A stretch of DNA of 24,086 nt from NCBI GenBank assembly GCA_038063015.1, contig JBBTVX010000004.1, positions 1 to 24,086 on the forward strand. Direction: 5' to 3'. This document shows, piece by piece, positions 16,254 to 23,690 of the stretch. Position numbers and translations under genes: made by a program. The stretch comes from JACPYG01 sp038063015. GTDB taxonomy: Bacteria; Patescibacteriota; Minisyncoccia; Minisyncoccales; Staskawiczbacteraceae. The notes beneath the pieces were generated by a model, which saw only the letters and a program-made list of their open reading frames with translations, was not told the DNA's origin and did not search any database. The first letter of the stretch is position 1, and every line of letters begins with the position of its first letter.

Positions 16254-17501
16254 TTATTTAATCACCTTGAAACCGCAGTATTTTTGTAAAACCTTCGGTA
16301 TTTTTATTGACCCGTCTTTTTGCTGGCAGTTTTCAATTATTGCAATTAGAATTCTGGGCATTGCAATTGCGGTTCCGTTTAAAGTATGCAGAAATACCGG
16401 TTTTCCAGACTTGTCTTTGTATTTAATATTTAATCTTCTTGCCTGAAAATCCGTGCAGTTTGAAGTTGAATGCGTTTCGCGATATTTCTCTTCTGACGGT
16501 ATCCATGTTTCAATGTCGTATTTTGAAGCCACTGGTCTCCCGAGGTCGCCAGTGCATATATTTACAACTTGATATGGAAGCCCCAATGCCTTCATTAATT
16601 TTTCTTCAATTTTCAAAAGTAATTGGTGCTCTTTTTTTGAGTTCTCCGGTTTTGAAAAAATAACCATTTCCAGTTTGTCAAACTGATGAACTCTTAAAAT
16701 TCCTTTTGTATCTTTGCCATAAGAACCCGCCTCTCTTCTAAAGCAAGTTGAAAAAGCTATATATCTTTTTGGCAACTCTTTTCCTTCTAAAATTTCGTCG
16801 GCATACATTGCGATTAACGGTTGTTCTGATGTGCCAGCTAAATACATTTTATCTTCCGTTAAAAAATAAGCTTCTTTTTCATCTGTTGCTTCAAAATATC
16901 CAGTTCCCCTTGCCATTTTTTCTTTCAGCATCACTGGCGGAATTACAGGAATAAATCCCTCTTTTTTTGTTATATCCATTACTAAATTTATCAAAGCAAA
17001 TTCAAGTAATGGTAATTCGTTTTTTAAATATCCGAACCTTGCGCCCGCGACCTTAGCAGCTCTTTCCGTGTCAATTAAATCTAAATCTTTTCCCAACCGC
17101 ATATAATCTTTCACCTCGAAATTAAATTTAGGCAATTTCCCTATTTTTCTCAAAACAACGTTTTCAGAATCATTTTTTCCAATCGGCACATCATCAAACG
17201 GAATATTGGGCAACAAAATTAATAAGTTATTTAATTCTTCTTCAATATTTTTTAAATCCGGCTCTAATTTTTTAAATTTTTCTTTTATTTCCTTTGCTTG
17301 AGTTATCAAAACATTATTTTCTTTACCCCCTCTGCTTATTTTATTCTGTTCTGCTTTTAGGTTTTCCAAATTAGTCATTAACTCTCTTTTCTTTTTATCC
17401 AATTCTAAAATTTTATCCACATCAACACCTTTGGCCTGCTTGTTTTCGCAGGCCTCTTTAACTTTTTCCGGATTTTCTCTTATAAAATTTATGTCTAACA
17501 T
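16254..17501 (-). CDS. serS: serine--tRNA ligase
   Basis: Class II synthetase charging tRNA-Ser (and Sec-tRNA where present). The first 110 or so residues are the long antiparallel coiled coil that grips the tRNA extra arm; then motif 2 FRREAGSYGKDTKGILRVHQF and motif 3 NGTAIAMPRILIAIIE. 415 residues is normal. It begins 17 bases after lysS and is followed by the hydrolase, with no internal promoter or terminator visible, so it is part of the lysS operon. Confidence 0.96.
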   Translation of the reverse strand: MLDINFIRENPEKVKEACENKQAKGVDVDKILELDKKKRELMTNLENLKAEQNKISRGGKENNVLITQAKEIKEKFKKLEPDLKNIEEELNNLLILLPNIPFDDVPIGKNDSENVVLRKIGKLPKFNFEVKDYMRLGKDLDLIDTERAAKVAGARFGYLKNELPLLEFALINLVMDITKKEGFIPVIPPVMLKEKMARGTGYFEATDEKEAYFLTEDKMYLAGTSEQPLIAMYADEILEGKELPKRYIAFSTCFRREAGSYGKDTKGILRVHQFDKLEMVIFSKPENSKKEHQLLLKIEEKLMKALGLPYQVVNICTGDLGRPVASKYDIETWIPSEEKYRETHSTSNCTDFQARRLNIKYKDKSGKPVFLHTLNGTAIAMPRILIAIIENCQQKDGSIKIPKVLQKYCGFKVIK

Positions 17502-17518
17502 ATTTTAAATTTATATGA

Positions 17519-18982
17519 TTATTGTTTAGGTTTCATTAAAGGGAATATCTGGCAGTCGCGGAGGGGTTTGTCCATTAAAAAGGCGAATAATCTTTCGGAA
17601 AAACCAAATCCGCAGGTTGGAGGCATTCCGTGTTCTAACGCCTCAATAAAATCTTTATCATACCTCTGCGCCTCCTGGTCGCCTTTGTCTCTTAGTTTTT
17701 GCTGTTGAGAAAATCTTTCGGCTTGGTCAATTGGATCATTAAGCTCTGAATACCCCTTGCCATTTTCAGAGCCGGCTATAATCACCTGGAAACGTTGAAC
17801 TAATTTTGAATTTTTTTCCATTTTTTTTGCCAATGGCTCCATAACAATCGGAACATTAATTAAAAATCCCGGTCCTTTTATATTTTTTCTGCAATATTTC
17901 CATAAATTATCAATAGCCCTTGTCATATTAAATCCTTTCTTGTCGTAATTAATTCCTAATTTATTCAAAGTTTTTTCTATTTCCGGTAAACTATTTTCTG
18001 CTATATTAACGCCCGTATATTTTGCTATGGTTGACTGGTAATCATATTTTTCCCATTTTTTACCAAGGTCAACATCAAAGCCGCGAATTTTAAATTTTAA
18101 TTTTCCAAAAGTTTTTTCAGCGATATATTTATACATTTCTTCAACTAATTTCATTCCCTGCTCGTAATCGGCATAAGCCCAATAAAACTCCATTTGAGTG
18201 TAGTCTTGTAAATGTTCCGCGTCCATGCCCTCATTTCTGAATTGCCTGCCTATTTCAAAAGTTTTTTCAAAACCAGCCACCATTAACCGCTTCTGCCATA
18301 ATTCTCCCATTGAAATACGCAAATAGACATCTATATTCAAAGCATTATGATGCGTTATAAACGGCCTTGCGTCAGCTCCGCCAGGAATGGTTTCTAAAAT
18401 AGGAGTTTCAACTTCTAAAAAATCCCTTTTTATCAAAAAATCCCTTGTTGAGTTCCAGAACACAGCTTTCTTTTTTATCATATCTCTTACTTCGGGCTTG
18501 AACATAATGTCTAGATATTTTTTTCTTAAACATTCTTCAACGTCGCAGAGCTGGTGCCATTTTTCAGGCAGGGGCAACAATGCCTTGGAAAGCATCTTAT
18601 AATCTTCAGTTTGAATTGTTTTTTCTCCTCTTTGCGTGGTAAAAAGAACTCCTTTTATTTCTATAAAATCAGCTATATCAAAAACGTCTAGAAAAAAATC
18701 GTATCCTTTTTTCCCTATTTTATCTTGTTTTATAATCACTTGAATTTTAGCAGAACCGTCATTAATATCTAAAAAGGTAGCTCCCCCGTGGTCTCTTTGA
18801 GCCATTATCCTGCCTGCTAAAACAATTTGTTTCTTGGCTTTAGATAACTTAGAAAAATTTTCTAACGCCTCGGCTATTGTATGAGTTCTTTTTGTTTTTG
18901 CCGGATAGGCTAAAATCCCAGCGTGTTCAAGCTTTTTTAATTTTTCAATTCTTGTTTTGCGAAGTTCTTCAATAGTTGGCAT
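17519..18982 (-). CDS. lysS: lysine--tRNA ligase, class II
   Basis: Class II synthetase charging tRNA-Lys. N-terminal OB-fold anticodon-binding domain (VLAGRIMAQRDHGGATFLDI about 54-73), motif 1 region, motif 2 FEIGRQFRNEGMDAEHLQ, and motif 3 GMPPTCGFGFSERL, where the more usual GIDR is replaced by FSER while the class II Arg is kept. 487 residues fits. First gene of the long minus-strand operon; promoter at 19023-19051 predicts a 34-base leader without Shine-Dalgarno. Confidence 0.96.
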   Translation of the reverse strand: MPTIEELRKTRIEKLKKLEHAGILAYPAKTKRTHTIAEALENFSKLSKAKKQIVLAGRIMAQRDHGGATFLDINDGSAKIQVIIKQDKIGKKGYDFFLDVFDIADFIEIKGVLFTTQRGEKTIQTEDYKMLSKALLPLPEKWHQLCDVEECLRKKYLDIMFKPEVRDMIKKKAVFWNSTRDFLIKRDFLEVETPILETIPGGADARPFITHHNALNIDVYLRISMGELWQKRLMVAGFEKTFEIGRQFRNEGMDAEHLQDYTQMEFYWAYADYEQGMKLVEEMYKYIAEKTFGKLKFKIRGFDVDLGKKWEKYDYQSTIAKYTGVNIAENSLPEIEKTLNKLGINYDKKGFNMTRAIDNLWKYCRKNIKGPGFLINVPIVMEPLAKKMEKNSKLVQRFQVIIAGSENGKGYSELNDPIDQAERFSQQQKLRDKGDQEAQRYDKDFIEALEHGMPPTCGFGFSERLFAFLMDKPLRDCQIFPLMKPKQ

Positions 18983-19022
18983 ATTTTTAGCGTAGCGATA
19001 TATTTTTTATATTATTCTATTT

Positions 19023-19051
19023 ATTATATCAAACTTGACAAATCCCCACAA
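19023..19051 (-). promoter_or_regulatory. promoter of the lysS operon
   Basis: On the minus strand, -35 TTGTGG (19046-19051), 17-bp spacer, perfect -10 TATAAT (19023-19028) preceded by an extended TGA. Its -35 box lies only 4 bp from the -35 box of the divergent ncRNA promoter, so the two may compete or be co-regulated. Confidence 0.65.
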
Positions 19052-19055
19052 GCTC

Positions 19056-19084
19056 TTGACACCAACCTTGGGATATGATAAAAT
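19056..19084 (+). promoter_or_regulatory. strong promoter of the structured ncRNA
   Basis: Perfect -35 TTGACA (19056-19061), 17-bp spacer, -10 TAAAAT (19079-19084) with an extended TGA just before it. This is the best promoter in the window. Predicted start about 19091. Confidence 0.8.
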
Positions 19085-19090
19085 ATCTAT

Positions 19091-19547
19091 ATATGATATG
19101 GGATATATATCTGATATGGGAGAGATAGGGTGATTGGGTTTTGCCCGAAGACAGGGTCTGCGGCGGACTATGTGTCCGGCGTTCCGCCAAGCGCCCTCAA
19201 AAGCGCCAGCCAGTGCGAAAGCACAAAGCAGATATCGCTTCCGCCCTATCTATTTTTGCACTTTTAAATGCTGACAGGGAGTTGGTAGGGCTATCGGTGT
19301 CCCTTAAACACCGGCGTGCCACGAGATAACTGCGTTCTTAAAAGCCTGTAGGGCTGCGGAACGCAAAAGAACGATGGGGGCCATTCCCTTGATTCGTTTC
19401 TCTGGCATAGATTTTGTTTAACCAACTTAACGCACCTTAGCGCGAAGGCCCATTATTGGCCGCCTGTCAATTTATACATGCGCCGCATCTCGTTCAAAAG
19501 CCCCGAAACTCCGGAGGCCAACTGAACGAATGCGGCGCTCTTTTTTT
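19091..19547 (+). ncRNA. large structured non-coding RNA of unknown family (about 457 nt)
   Basis: It has its own promoter and terminator and no convincing ORF. Visible helices: 19123-19130 with 19244-19251 (8 bp, closes a 5' domain); hairpin CGGAC/GTCCG (19164-19178); GTGC-GAAA-GCAC with a GNRA tetraloop (19213-19224); 19272-19278 with 19463-19469, extended by 19265-19269 with 19470-19474, and nested inside it 19279-19286 with 19421-19428 (8 bp, one G-U); hairpin 19295-19300 / 19308-19313; TGCGTTC/GAACGCA (19331-19337 / 19359-19365) enclosing AGCC/GGCT; GGCC hairpin 19447-19461. The 5' end carries two copies of TGATATGGGA. I looked for hallmarks of RNase P RNA (GAAAGTCC, ACAGA-CCGGCUUA), tmRNA (TTCGA near a CCA end), SRP RNA (GGAAGCAGCC) and group I/II introns and found none. 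GC content is well above the flanks, as is normal for structured RNA in an A+T-rich genome. Confidence 0.8.
19480..19547 (+). terminator. intrinsic terminator of the ncRNA
   Basis: Long stem GCGCCGCAT / ATGCGGCGC (19480-19488, 19530-19538) continued by TCGTTCA / TGAACGA (19490-19496, 19523-19529) across one bulged C, with a further small GC hairpin in the loop, followed by TC and seven T. Strand is fixed by the T-run. Confidence 0.93.
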
Positions 19548-19591
19548 ACTTGCAGTATTTATAATTTCTGGCAGAATACCCACAAAAATAT

Positions 19592-19620
19592 TTGATAATA
19601 ATTTTAAAATATACTATAAT
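19592..19620 (+). promoter_or_regulatory. promoter of the small membrane protein gene
   Basis: -35 TTGATA (19592-19597), 17-bp spacer, perfect -10 TATAAT (19615-19620). Predicted start about 19627, giving a leader of about 80 bases, unlike the leaderless genes elsewhere. The leader can pair AATAGC (19641-19646) with GCTATT (19670-19675). Confidence 0.65.
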
Positions 19621-19693
19621 TTTATTAGTGGCTTGACAAAAATAGCTTATTCTATGGACACATGAATCGGCTATTATGACCCCTTACTTTTTG

Positions 19694-19700
19694 AAAGGAA
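19694..19700 (+). promoter_or_regulatory. Shine-Dalgarno site of the small membrane protein gene
   Basis: AAAGGAA ends 6 bases before the ATG at 19707 and 3 bases before the GTG at 19704, so the ATG is the better start. It is the only clear Shine-Dalgarno seen before any gene in this window. Confidence 0.7.
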
Positions 19701-19706
19701 ATTGTG

Positions 19707-19901
19707 ATGAAGTTGCTCAAAATGTTGTCGTGTGCGACTATTATGGTCGTCGTTTTGGTTTTTTCCCTGTGGCTCGTTGAGGTAAGCACCTCTCCGTTGC
19801 TGGATGCCGGTGCTCTTCTGCTCGGCTTAGGAATAGCCCTAGGGATCGTCCCTTTTGCTTGCCGTTTAATCTTGAATTACAAAAGGGATGATAACGATTA
19901 A
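19707..19901 (+). CDS. small two-helix membrane protein, unknown function
   Basis: A 64-residue protein (65 if the GTG at 19704 is used) made of two hydrophobic helices, about residues 7-27 and 31-56, joined by a short acidic turn (VEVSTSPLLDAG) and ended by a hydrophilic tail (NYKRDDND). No family is recognised. Real gene status is supported by its own promoter, a Shine-Dalgarno and a terminator 32 bases after the stop. Codon use differs sharply from the neighbours: CTG, CTC, GTC, TCG and CGT are common, where nearby genes prefer TTA and AGA, which suggests recent transfer. It directly follows the ncRNA unit on the same strand, and both sit as an island between the lysS and mrdA operons. A functional link with the RNA is possible but not shown; a toxin-like or phage-derived peptide is an alternative. 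Confidence 0.7.
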   Translation: MKLLKMLSCATIMVVVLVFSLWLVEVSTSPLLDAGALLLGLGIALGIVPFACRLILNYKRDDND

Positions 19902-19932
19902 AGCGACCATCGCGTTGCAAGCACGCCCTAAA

Positions 19933-19962
19933 CGCCGTTTCATCTGATACGGCGCTTTTTTA
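19933..19962 (+). terminator. intrinsic terminator of the small membrane protein gene
   Basis: CGCCGT / ACGGCG stem (19933-19938, 19949-19954) with a 10-base loop, then C and seven T. The T-run is on the plus strand; on the minus strand the hairpin also follows the mrdA stop directly but has only a short T-run there. Confidence 0.88.
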
Positions 19963-21864
19963 TTTTCGCGAAAAATACCATCTTAAAATTTCCTTGGCAA
20001 CTGGCAAAGTTGCGGCTCTTAAGCTGTCAACATCTTCAATTGTGATTACTAAAACTATTTCCGGATTTTCATAAGGAGCAAAAGCCGAAACCCAGGCGTT
20101 ATAATAACCTTTGCGAGAAGTTTCAGCAGTGCCCGTTTTTGAGGCAACATGCACCGGTAAATTATTCAGCGACACAGAAGAACCGTAAAGCACGCCGTCC
20201 CTCATGCCTTCTTTTATAATTTGTAAATTTTGCGCGTCAATAAAATTATATCTTATAATCTCTGGTTTGAACTCCAAGCCATCAATAATCTTCTGAACAA
20301 TTTGAGGTTTATATAATGTTCCGCCATTAGCTATGGAACCGTAAGCCATAGCGACTTGCAACGGAGTTACTTTAAGGTCTGATTGTCCGATAGAAAGATT
20401 ATAAGTATCGCCATCCCACCAAGATTCGTTTTTGGTTTGTTTTTTCCATTCAGGATATGGTATAAAACCTTGAAATTCTCCCGGAATATCAATGTTAGTT
20501 TTTTGACCCCAGCCAAAGAGCTCAAGGTATTTTTTAATTCTTGTCGGACCCAATCCCTGCTGGTCGGCATAACCGCCACCCACAGTATAAAAATAAATGT
20601 TTGAAGAAACGGCGATAGCTTCTTTCATATCCACCCAACCATGCGGCTCTATACCGCCATATCTCCAAACTATATTAGGATCGTATTGACTGCGAACCTC
20701 GATATAACCTTTATCGTTTATTTGTTTATCCGGCGAAATTATTTTTTCCTGCAAAACGCCTGAAGCTATAAACGGTTTTATTGTAGAGCCGGTTGGATAC
20801 TGCCCCGCTATTGCCCTGTTAAATAAGGGGTTTGCCGAATTGTTTTGTATTTGAGCAAATTCTTCTTGGGAAATGCCTTTTGAAAAAAGATTGTTGTCGT
20901 AAGAAGGATAGGAAACCAATGCTAAAACTTGCCCATTATTAGGGTCTATAGCGACAGCCGCTCCCTTTTTTGAACCTATTTTTTCAATTCCCTTTTTTAA
21001 TTCATCATAAATTCTGTTTTGAAGCTCTGAATCTATAGACAAAACTAAATTTTTTCCAGATTCCGGTTCTGATAATATTTTTTCTCCAAATTTTATGCCT
21101 ACGGCGTTTTTTTCTTCTTTTAATTTGCCGGGCATCCCTCGCAAAAACTCTTCATAAGATTTTTCAACTCCTTGTTTGCCAATGTAATCATTAACCGCAT
21201 AGTTGCTAACATTATCTAGCTCGGTTTGATTTATTCTGCCGGTATATCCCAGTATATGCGAAAAAGATTCGCTAAAAGTATAGTCCCTCGCGGTATTTCT
21301 TTCTATTCGGCACCCCGGAAATTCATTGATTCTTGTTTCTAAAATAAGTAGGTTTTCGTGAGAAATATTTTGAGAAATTAAAATTTGCGACTCTGTTGAC
21401 TCTTCAATTTCTTTTTTTAAAATTTCAGGATTTTTACCTACGATAATAGCGATATCTTCTATCTTTTCAACCGCCCCAGTCACAAAAGAGTTAAAATTTC
21501 TTCTATCGCAAAGTAAATCAAAAATTGGCGAATTTAAAACGAGCTTTTTTAAATTTCTATCATAGATTATTCCTCTCTCTGATCTTATTAAACTAAATTT
21601 TCCTTTGTTATTTTGCGCGGAGTTGTAAAGTTTTTTACCATCTATTATTTGCCAATAAAAAATTTTAACAAAAAAAATTAATGAAAATAATAAAAAAATA
21701 ATAAACAACGCATAAATTACTCTTTCTTTCAAAAGCACTTCTAATTTTTTTTCTGAAAAACCCAGGTTTTCTTCTTTTTTTTTCGCTAAATTATCTAAAA
21801 AAATTTCATGAGTTTCTATATTTCCCTCTGAGTTTTTAACCTTATATTTGTTTTTTAAACTCAT
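19960..21864 (-). CDS. mrdA: penicillin-binding protein 2, elongasome transpeptidase
   Basis: Class B PBP that cross-links peptidoglycan during rod-shaped growth, partner of RodA and MreCD. From the ATG at 21864 (634 residues): cytoplasmic N-terminus, one membrane helix (about 51-71), PBP dimerisation/pedestal domain beginning IRSERGIIYDRN, then the transpeptidase with SxxK at Ser360 (PTGSTIKP), SxN as SSN (420-422) and KTG at 576-578 (ASKTGTAET). All catalytic motifs are intact. An upstream TTG at 21882 would add six residues; ATG is preferred. It has an unusually long charged N-terminal tail of about 45 residues before the helix. Order mreC-mreD-mrdA on the same strand; a 48-bp repeat array separates it from mreD. 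A small hairpin TAACG/CGTTA lies at 21886-21900 before the gene. Confidence 0.95.
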   Translation of the reverse strand: MSLKNKYKVKNSEGNIETHEIFLDNLAKKKEENLGFSEKKLEVLLKERVIYALFIIFLLFSLIFFVKIFYWQIIDGKKLYNSAQNNKGKFSLIRSERGIIYDRNLKKLVLNSPIFDLLCDRRNFNSFVTGAVEKIEDIAIIVGKNPEILKKEIEESTESQILISQNISHENLLILETRINEFPGCRIERNTARDYTFSESFSHILGYTGRINQTELDNVSNYAVNDYIGKQGVEKSYEEFLRGMPGKLKEEKNAVGIKFGEKILSEPESGKNLVLSIDSELQNRIYDELKKGIEKIGSKKGAAVAIDPNNGQVLALVSYPSYDNNLFSKGISQEEFAQIQNNSANPLFNRAIAGQYPTGSTIKPFIASGVLQEKIISPDKQINDKGYIEVRSQYDPNIVWRYGGIEPHGWVDMKEAIAVSSNIYFYTVGGGYADQQGLGPTRIKKYLELFGWGQKTNIDIPGEFQGFIPYPEWKKQTKNESWWDGDTYNLSIGQSDLKVTPLQVAMAYGSIANGGTLYKPQIVQKIIDGLEFKPEIIRYNFIDAQNLQIIKEGMRDGVLYGSSVSLNNLPVHVASKTGTAETSRKGYYNAWVSAFAPYENPEIVLVITIEDVDSLRAATLPVAKEILRWYFSRK

Positions 21865-21922
21865 ATAATCTTGTAAAAGCAAAATTAACGCTTCGCGTTA
21901 TTTAACAGAGTGAATATTTTGT

Positions 21923-22180
21923 AAATATAAAACCAGAATTTTTAAAACTCATATAATTTTAGTATTTTAAAAATATANNNNNNNNNNNNNNNNNNNNNNN
22001 NNNNNNNNNNNNNNNNNNNNNNNNNNNNNNNNNNNNNNNNNNNNNNNNNNNNNNNNNNNNNNNNNNNNNNNNNNNNNTAAAACCAGAATTTTTAAAACTC
22101 ATATAATTTTAGTATTTTAAAAATATAAAACCAGAATTTTTAAAACTCATATAATTTTAGTATTTTAAAAATATAAAACC
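21923..22180 (-). repeat. 48-bp tandem repeat array covering the mreD 3' end
   Basis: The unit recurs with exact 48-bp period (CCAG at 22083 and 22131, CCCG at 22179) and another copy lies across the gap at 21933-21977. Two full units plus one partial unit are visible; the 100-N gap may hide more. 48 is a multiple of three and each unit repeats, in frame, the last 13 codons of mreD plus its stop (FYIFKILKLYEF-stop). Within each unit ATTATATGAGTTT also matches the sequence at the mrdA start codon. Confidence 0.85.
21978..22077. other. assembly gap (100 N) inside tandem repeat
   Basis: Both edges of the gap are copies of the same 48-bp unit, so the assembler failed to resolve the array. Copy number is unknown. 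Confidence 0.95.
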
Positions 22181-22658
22181 CGAAAATAGCGAAAACCAAA
22201 TTATAAACGATTTCAATTAAAAACACCCAATTCAAGCGAGACATCGCCTGCGATAAATTCAAGGGATAATCAGCAATTATTAAAAATAAATTGAAAACGA
22301 TAAAAGACAAAACAAATAAAGGAACGAAATAAATAACCGGATATTCATTTTTTGTTTTTTTTAATAAAAAAAGCAAGCGTTTTAAAACAAAACCGATAAT
22401 CAATAACGAAATAATTGCCCCTCCAAAATAAGAGAGGAAAAAAATGTCTAAAAAAAATCCAGCTATAATCGCTAAAAATAATATGTCTTTCCAGCCCGAA
22501 ATTGGTCCGTCTTTGGCAGAAAAAAAAACTTCCAAAAAAAACAAAATAAAGATTAAATTTAGCGCAGATCCCATTATATTAAAGCGCGCTAATAAACTAG
22601 TTTGTAATATTCCCAAAAAAACGAATAATAAAAATAAAATTAATAATTTCGGCCGCAT
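22140..22658 (-). CDS. mreD: rod shape-determining protein MreD
   Basis: A 172-residue protein with about five membrane segments and few polar loops, starting two bases after the mreC stop, which is the standard mreC-mreD order. Sequence conservation of MreD is low, so the call rests on topology, length and position; the stretch SAKDGPISGWKDILFLAIIAGFFLDIFF matches the usual MreD region with a conserved Gly and Asp in the membrane. Its last 13 codons form part of the 48-bp repeat, so the present C-terminus KILKLYEF may be a product of that duplication. Confidence 0.85.
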   Translation of the reverse strand: MRPKLLILFLLFVFLGILQTSLLARFNIMGSALNLIFILFFLEVFFSAKDGPISGWKDILFLAIIAGFFLDIFFLSYFGGAIISLLIIGFVLKRLLFLLKKTKNEYPVIYFVPLFVLSFIVFNLFLIIADYPLNLSQAMSRLNWVFLIEIVYNLVFAIFGFYIFKILKLYEF

Positions 22659-22660
22659 TT

Positions 22661-23494
22661 CTATTTTTCTATTTTATAATCGCTTATAATAAATAATTTA
22701 TCTATTTGTTTTAAGTTAAAAAAGAGTTCAATTTTTGCGGTTTGGAAAGGTTTCAAATCATCTCTATTAACCTCCGTAACTTTTCCAATTAAAAGGCCTC
22801 TTGGAAAAGCGCCTTCTAATGAAGACGTTATCAATATATCGTTATTTTTAATTTCATAATCTAAGGGAACCAAATCGAAAACAGATGTCAAGTTACCCTC
22901 TCCTCTTATAGCTCCATAAATCGGTGGAGAAAGAGTGTCGTCTTTTTGTATTTTAGCATCCAAAACGCTGTTTCTATTAGAAATTAGCATTACTTTTGAA
23001 AAATTTTTATAAACTTTAAATATTTTTCCAAAAAGAACTTTTTGCGCGTTTATTACTGGCATATTTTCTGAAATTCCATCCTCTAAACCTCTGTCAATTA
23101 AAATAAAATCCTGTTCGCCGTCTATACCCATTGCATCTGTTGTAATTAATTTAAATTCTTTATTTTGATTGTTGCCAACAATTTCTTGCAATGCTAAATT
23201 TTCTGTTTTTACTTGCTGCAAGCTGATTATTTCCCCTAATAGCTCTTGATTCCTTATGTTGAGTTCTTCGTTTTCCTTAGTAAGGTTGCTAAACTTAGAA
23301 AATAATCCTAAAAGATTAGATGTGCTATTCCCCGCTTTCCAAAAGGTCTTTTGCAACGGCTCTGAAACAAAATAAAAAAAGTTTTTAAGTTGTTTTTGAA
23401 ATAAATTCAAAACTCCGATAAAAATGACAAAAATAACAACCCCAATTAAAATTTTAGGCAACGTTGTATTGCGTTTAGTTAAAAAAACATTCAT
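22661..23494 (-). CDS. mreC: rod shape-determining protein MreC
   Basis: Bitopic elongasome scaffold that activates PBP2 and links it to MreB. Of 277 residues, about 14-31 form the membrane helix, about 68-105 a coiled coil (KENEELNIRNQELLGEI), and the rest the double beta-barrel with the family motifs IDRGLEDGISENMPVI and TSSLEGAFPRGLLIGKV. First gene of the mreC-mreD-mrdA operon, 70 bases from the end of the 5S rRNA precursor stem; mreB is not in the window. I see a TAAAAT about 12 bases before the start codon but no good -35. An in-frame second candidate is not present nearby, so 23494 is kept. Confidence 0.92.
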   Translation of the reverse strand: MNVFLTKRNTTLPKILIGVVIFVIFIGVLNLFQKQLKNFFYFVSEPLQKTFWKAGNSTSNLLGLFSKFSNLTKENEELNIRNQELLGEIISLQQVKTENLALQEIVGNNQNKEFKLITTDAMGIDGEQDFILIDRGLEDGISENMPVINAQKVLFGKIFKVYKNFSKVMLISNRNSVLDAKIQKDDTLSPPIYGAIRGEGNLTSVFDLVPLDYEIKNNDILITSSLEGAFPRGLLIGKVTEVNRDDLKPFQTAKIELFFNLKQIDKLFIISDYKIEK

Positions 23495-23560
23495 ACGTGG
23501 TATCTATTTTAATTAAGTTATTTTACTCCGTGTTTTTATTTTATGCAAATTTTTTGCAAC

Positions 23561-23567
23561 AAAAAAA
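23561..23567 (-). terminator. U-run ending the rRNA operon
   Basis: Seven T on the minus strand directly after the 3' strand of the 5S precursor helix (23565-23590). The whole 5S stem, or its outer part, followed by this run could serve as the intrinsic terminator of the rRNA operon. Confidence 0.5.
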
Positions 23568-23582
23568 CCAATCAAGTTCTCT

Positions 23583-23690
23583 GGTGGCAACTACCTACTT
23601 TCGCCCAAAAGGACTATCATCGGCCTTAGAGTATTTCACTTCCGAGTTCGAAATGGGATCGGGTGGGACAACTCCAGTATAATTGCCACC
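23583..23690 (-). rRNA. rrf: 5S ribosomal RNA
   Basis: The minus strand carries the 5S signature CCCGATCCCATTTCGAACTC and the GGCCGATGATAGT and GGGCGAAAGTAGG segments. Terminal helix GGTGGCAA / TTGCCACC sets the ends; 108 bases is slightly short for the family. Flanks on both sides are complementary (23683-23708 with 23565-23590, 26 pairs with one mismatch and a few G-U), forming a long precursor stem for processing. Confidence 0.93.

Noticed and set aside
19035..19040. second TTGACA as an extra promoter
   Set aside because: No -10 box at 15-19 bp downstream.
19141..19329. 62-codon ORF inside the ncRNA
   Set aside because: Non-ATG start, no ribosome site, composition follows RNA helices; the structure explains the sequence better.
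19091..19547. RNase P RNA, tmRNA, SRP RNA or 6S RNA
   Set aside because: The invariant sequence blocks of the first three are absent, and it is too long and multi-domain for 6S.
21923..22180. CRISPR array
   Set aside because: Units are directly adjacent with no spacers; it is a plain tandem repeat derived from the mreD end.
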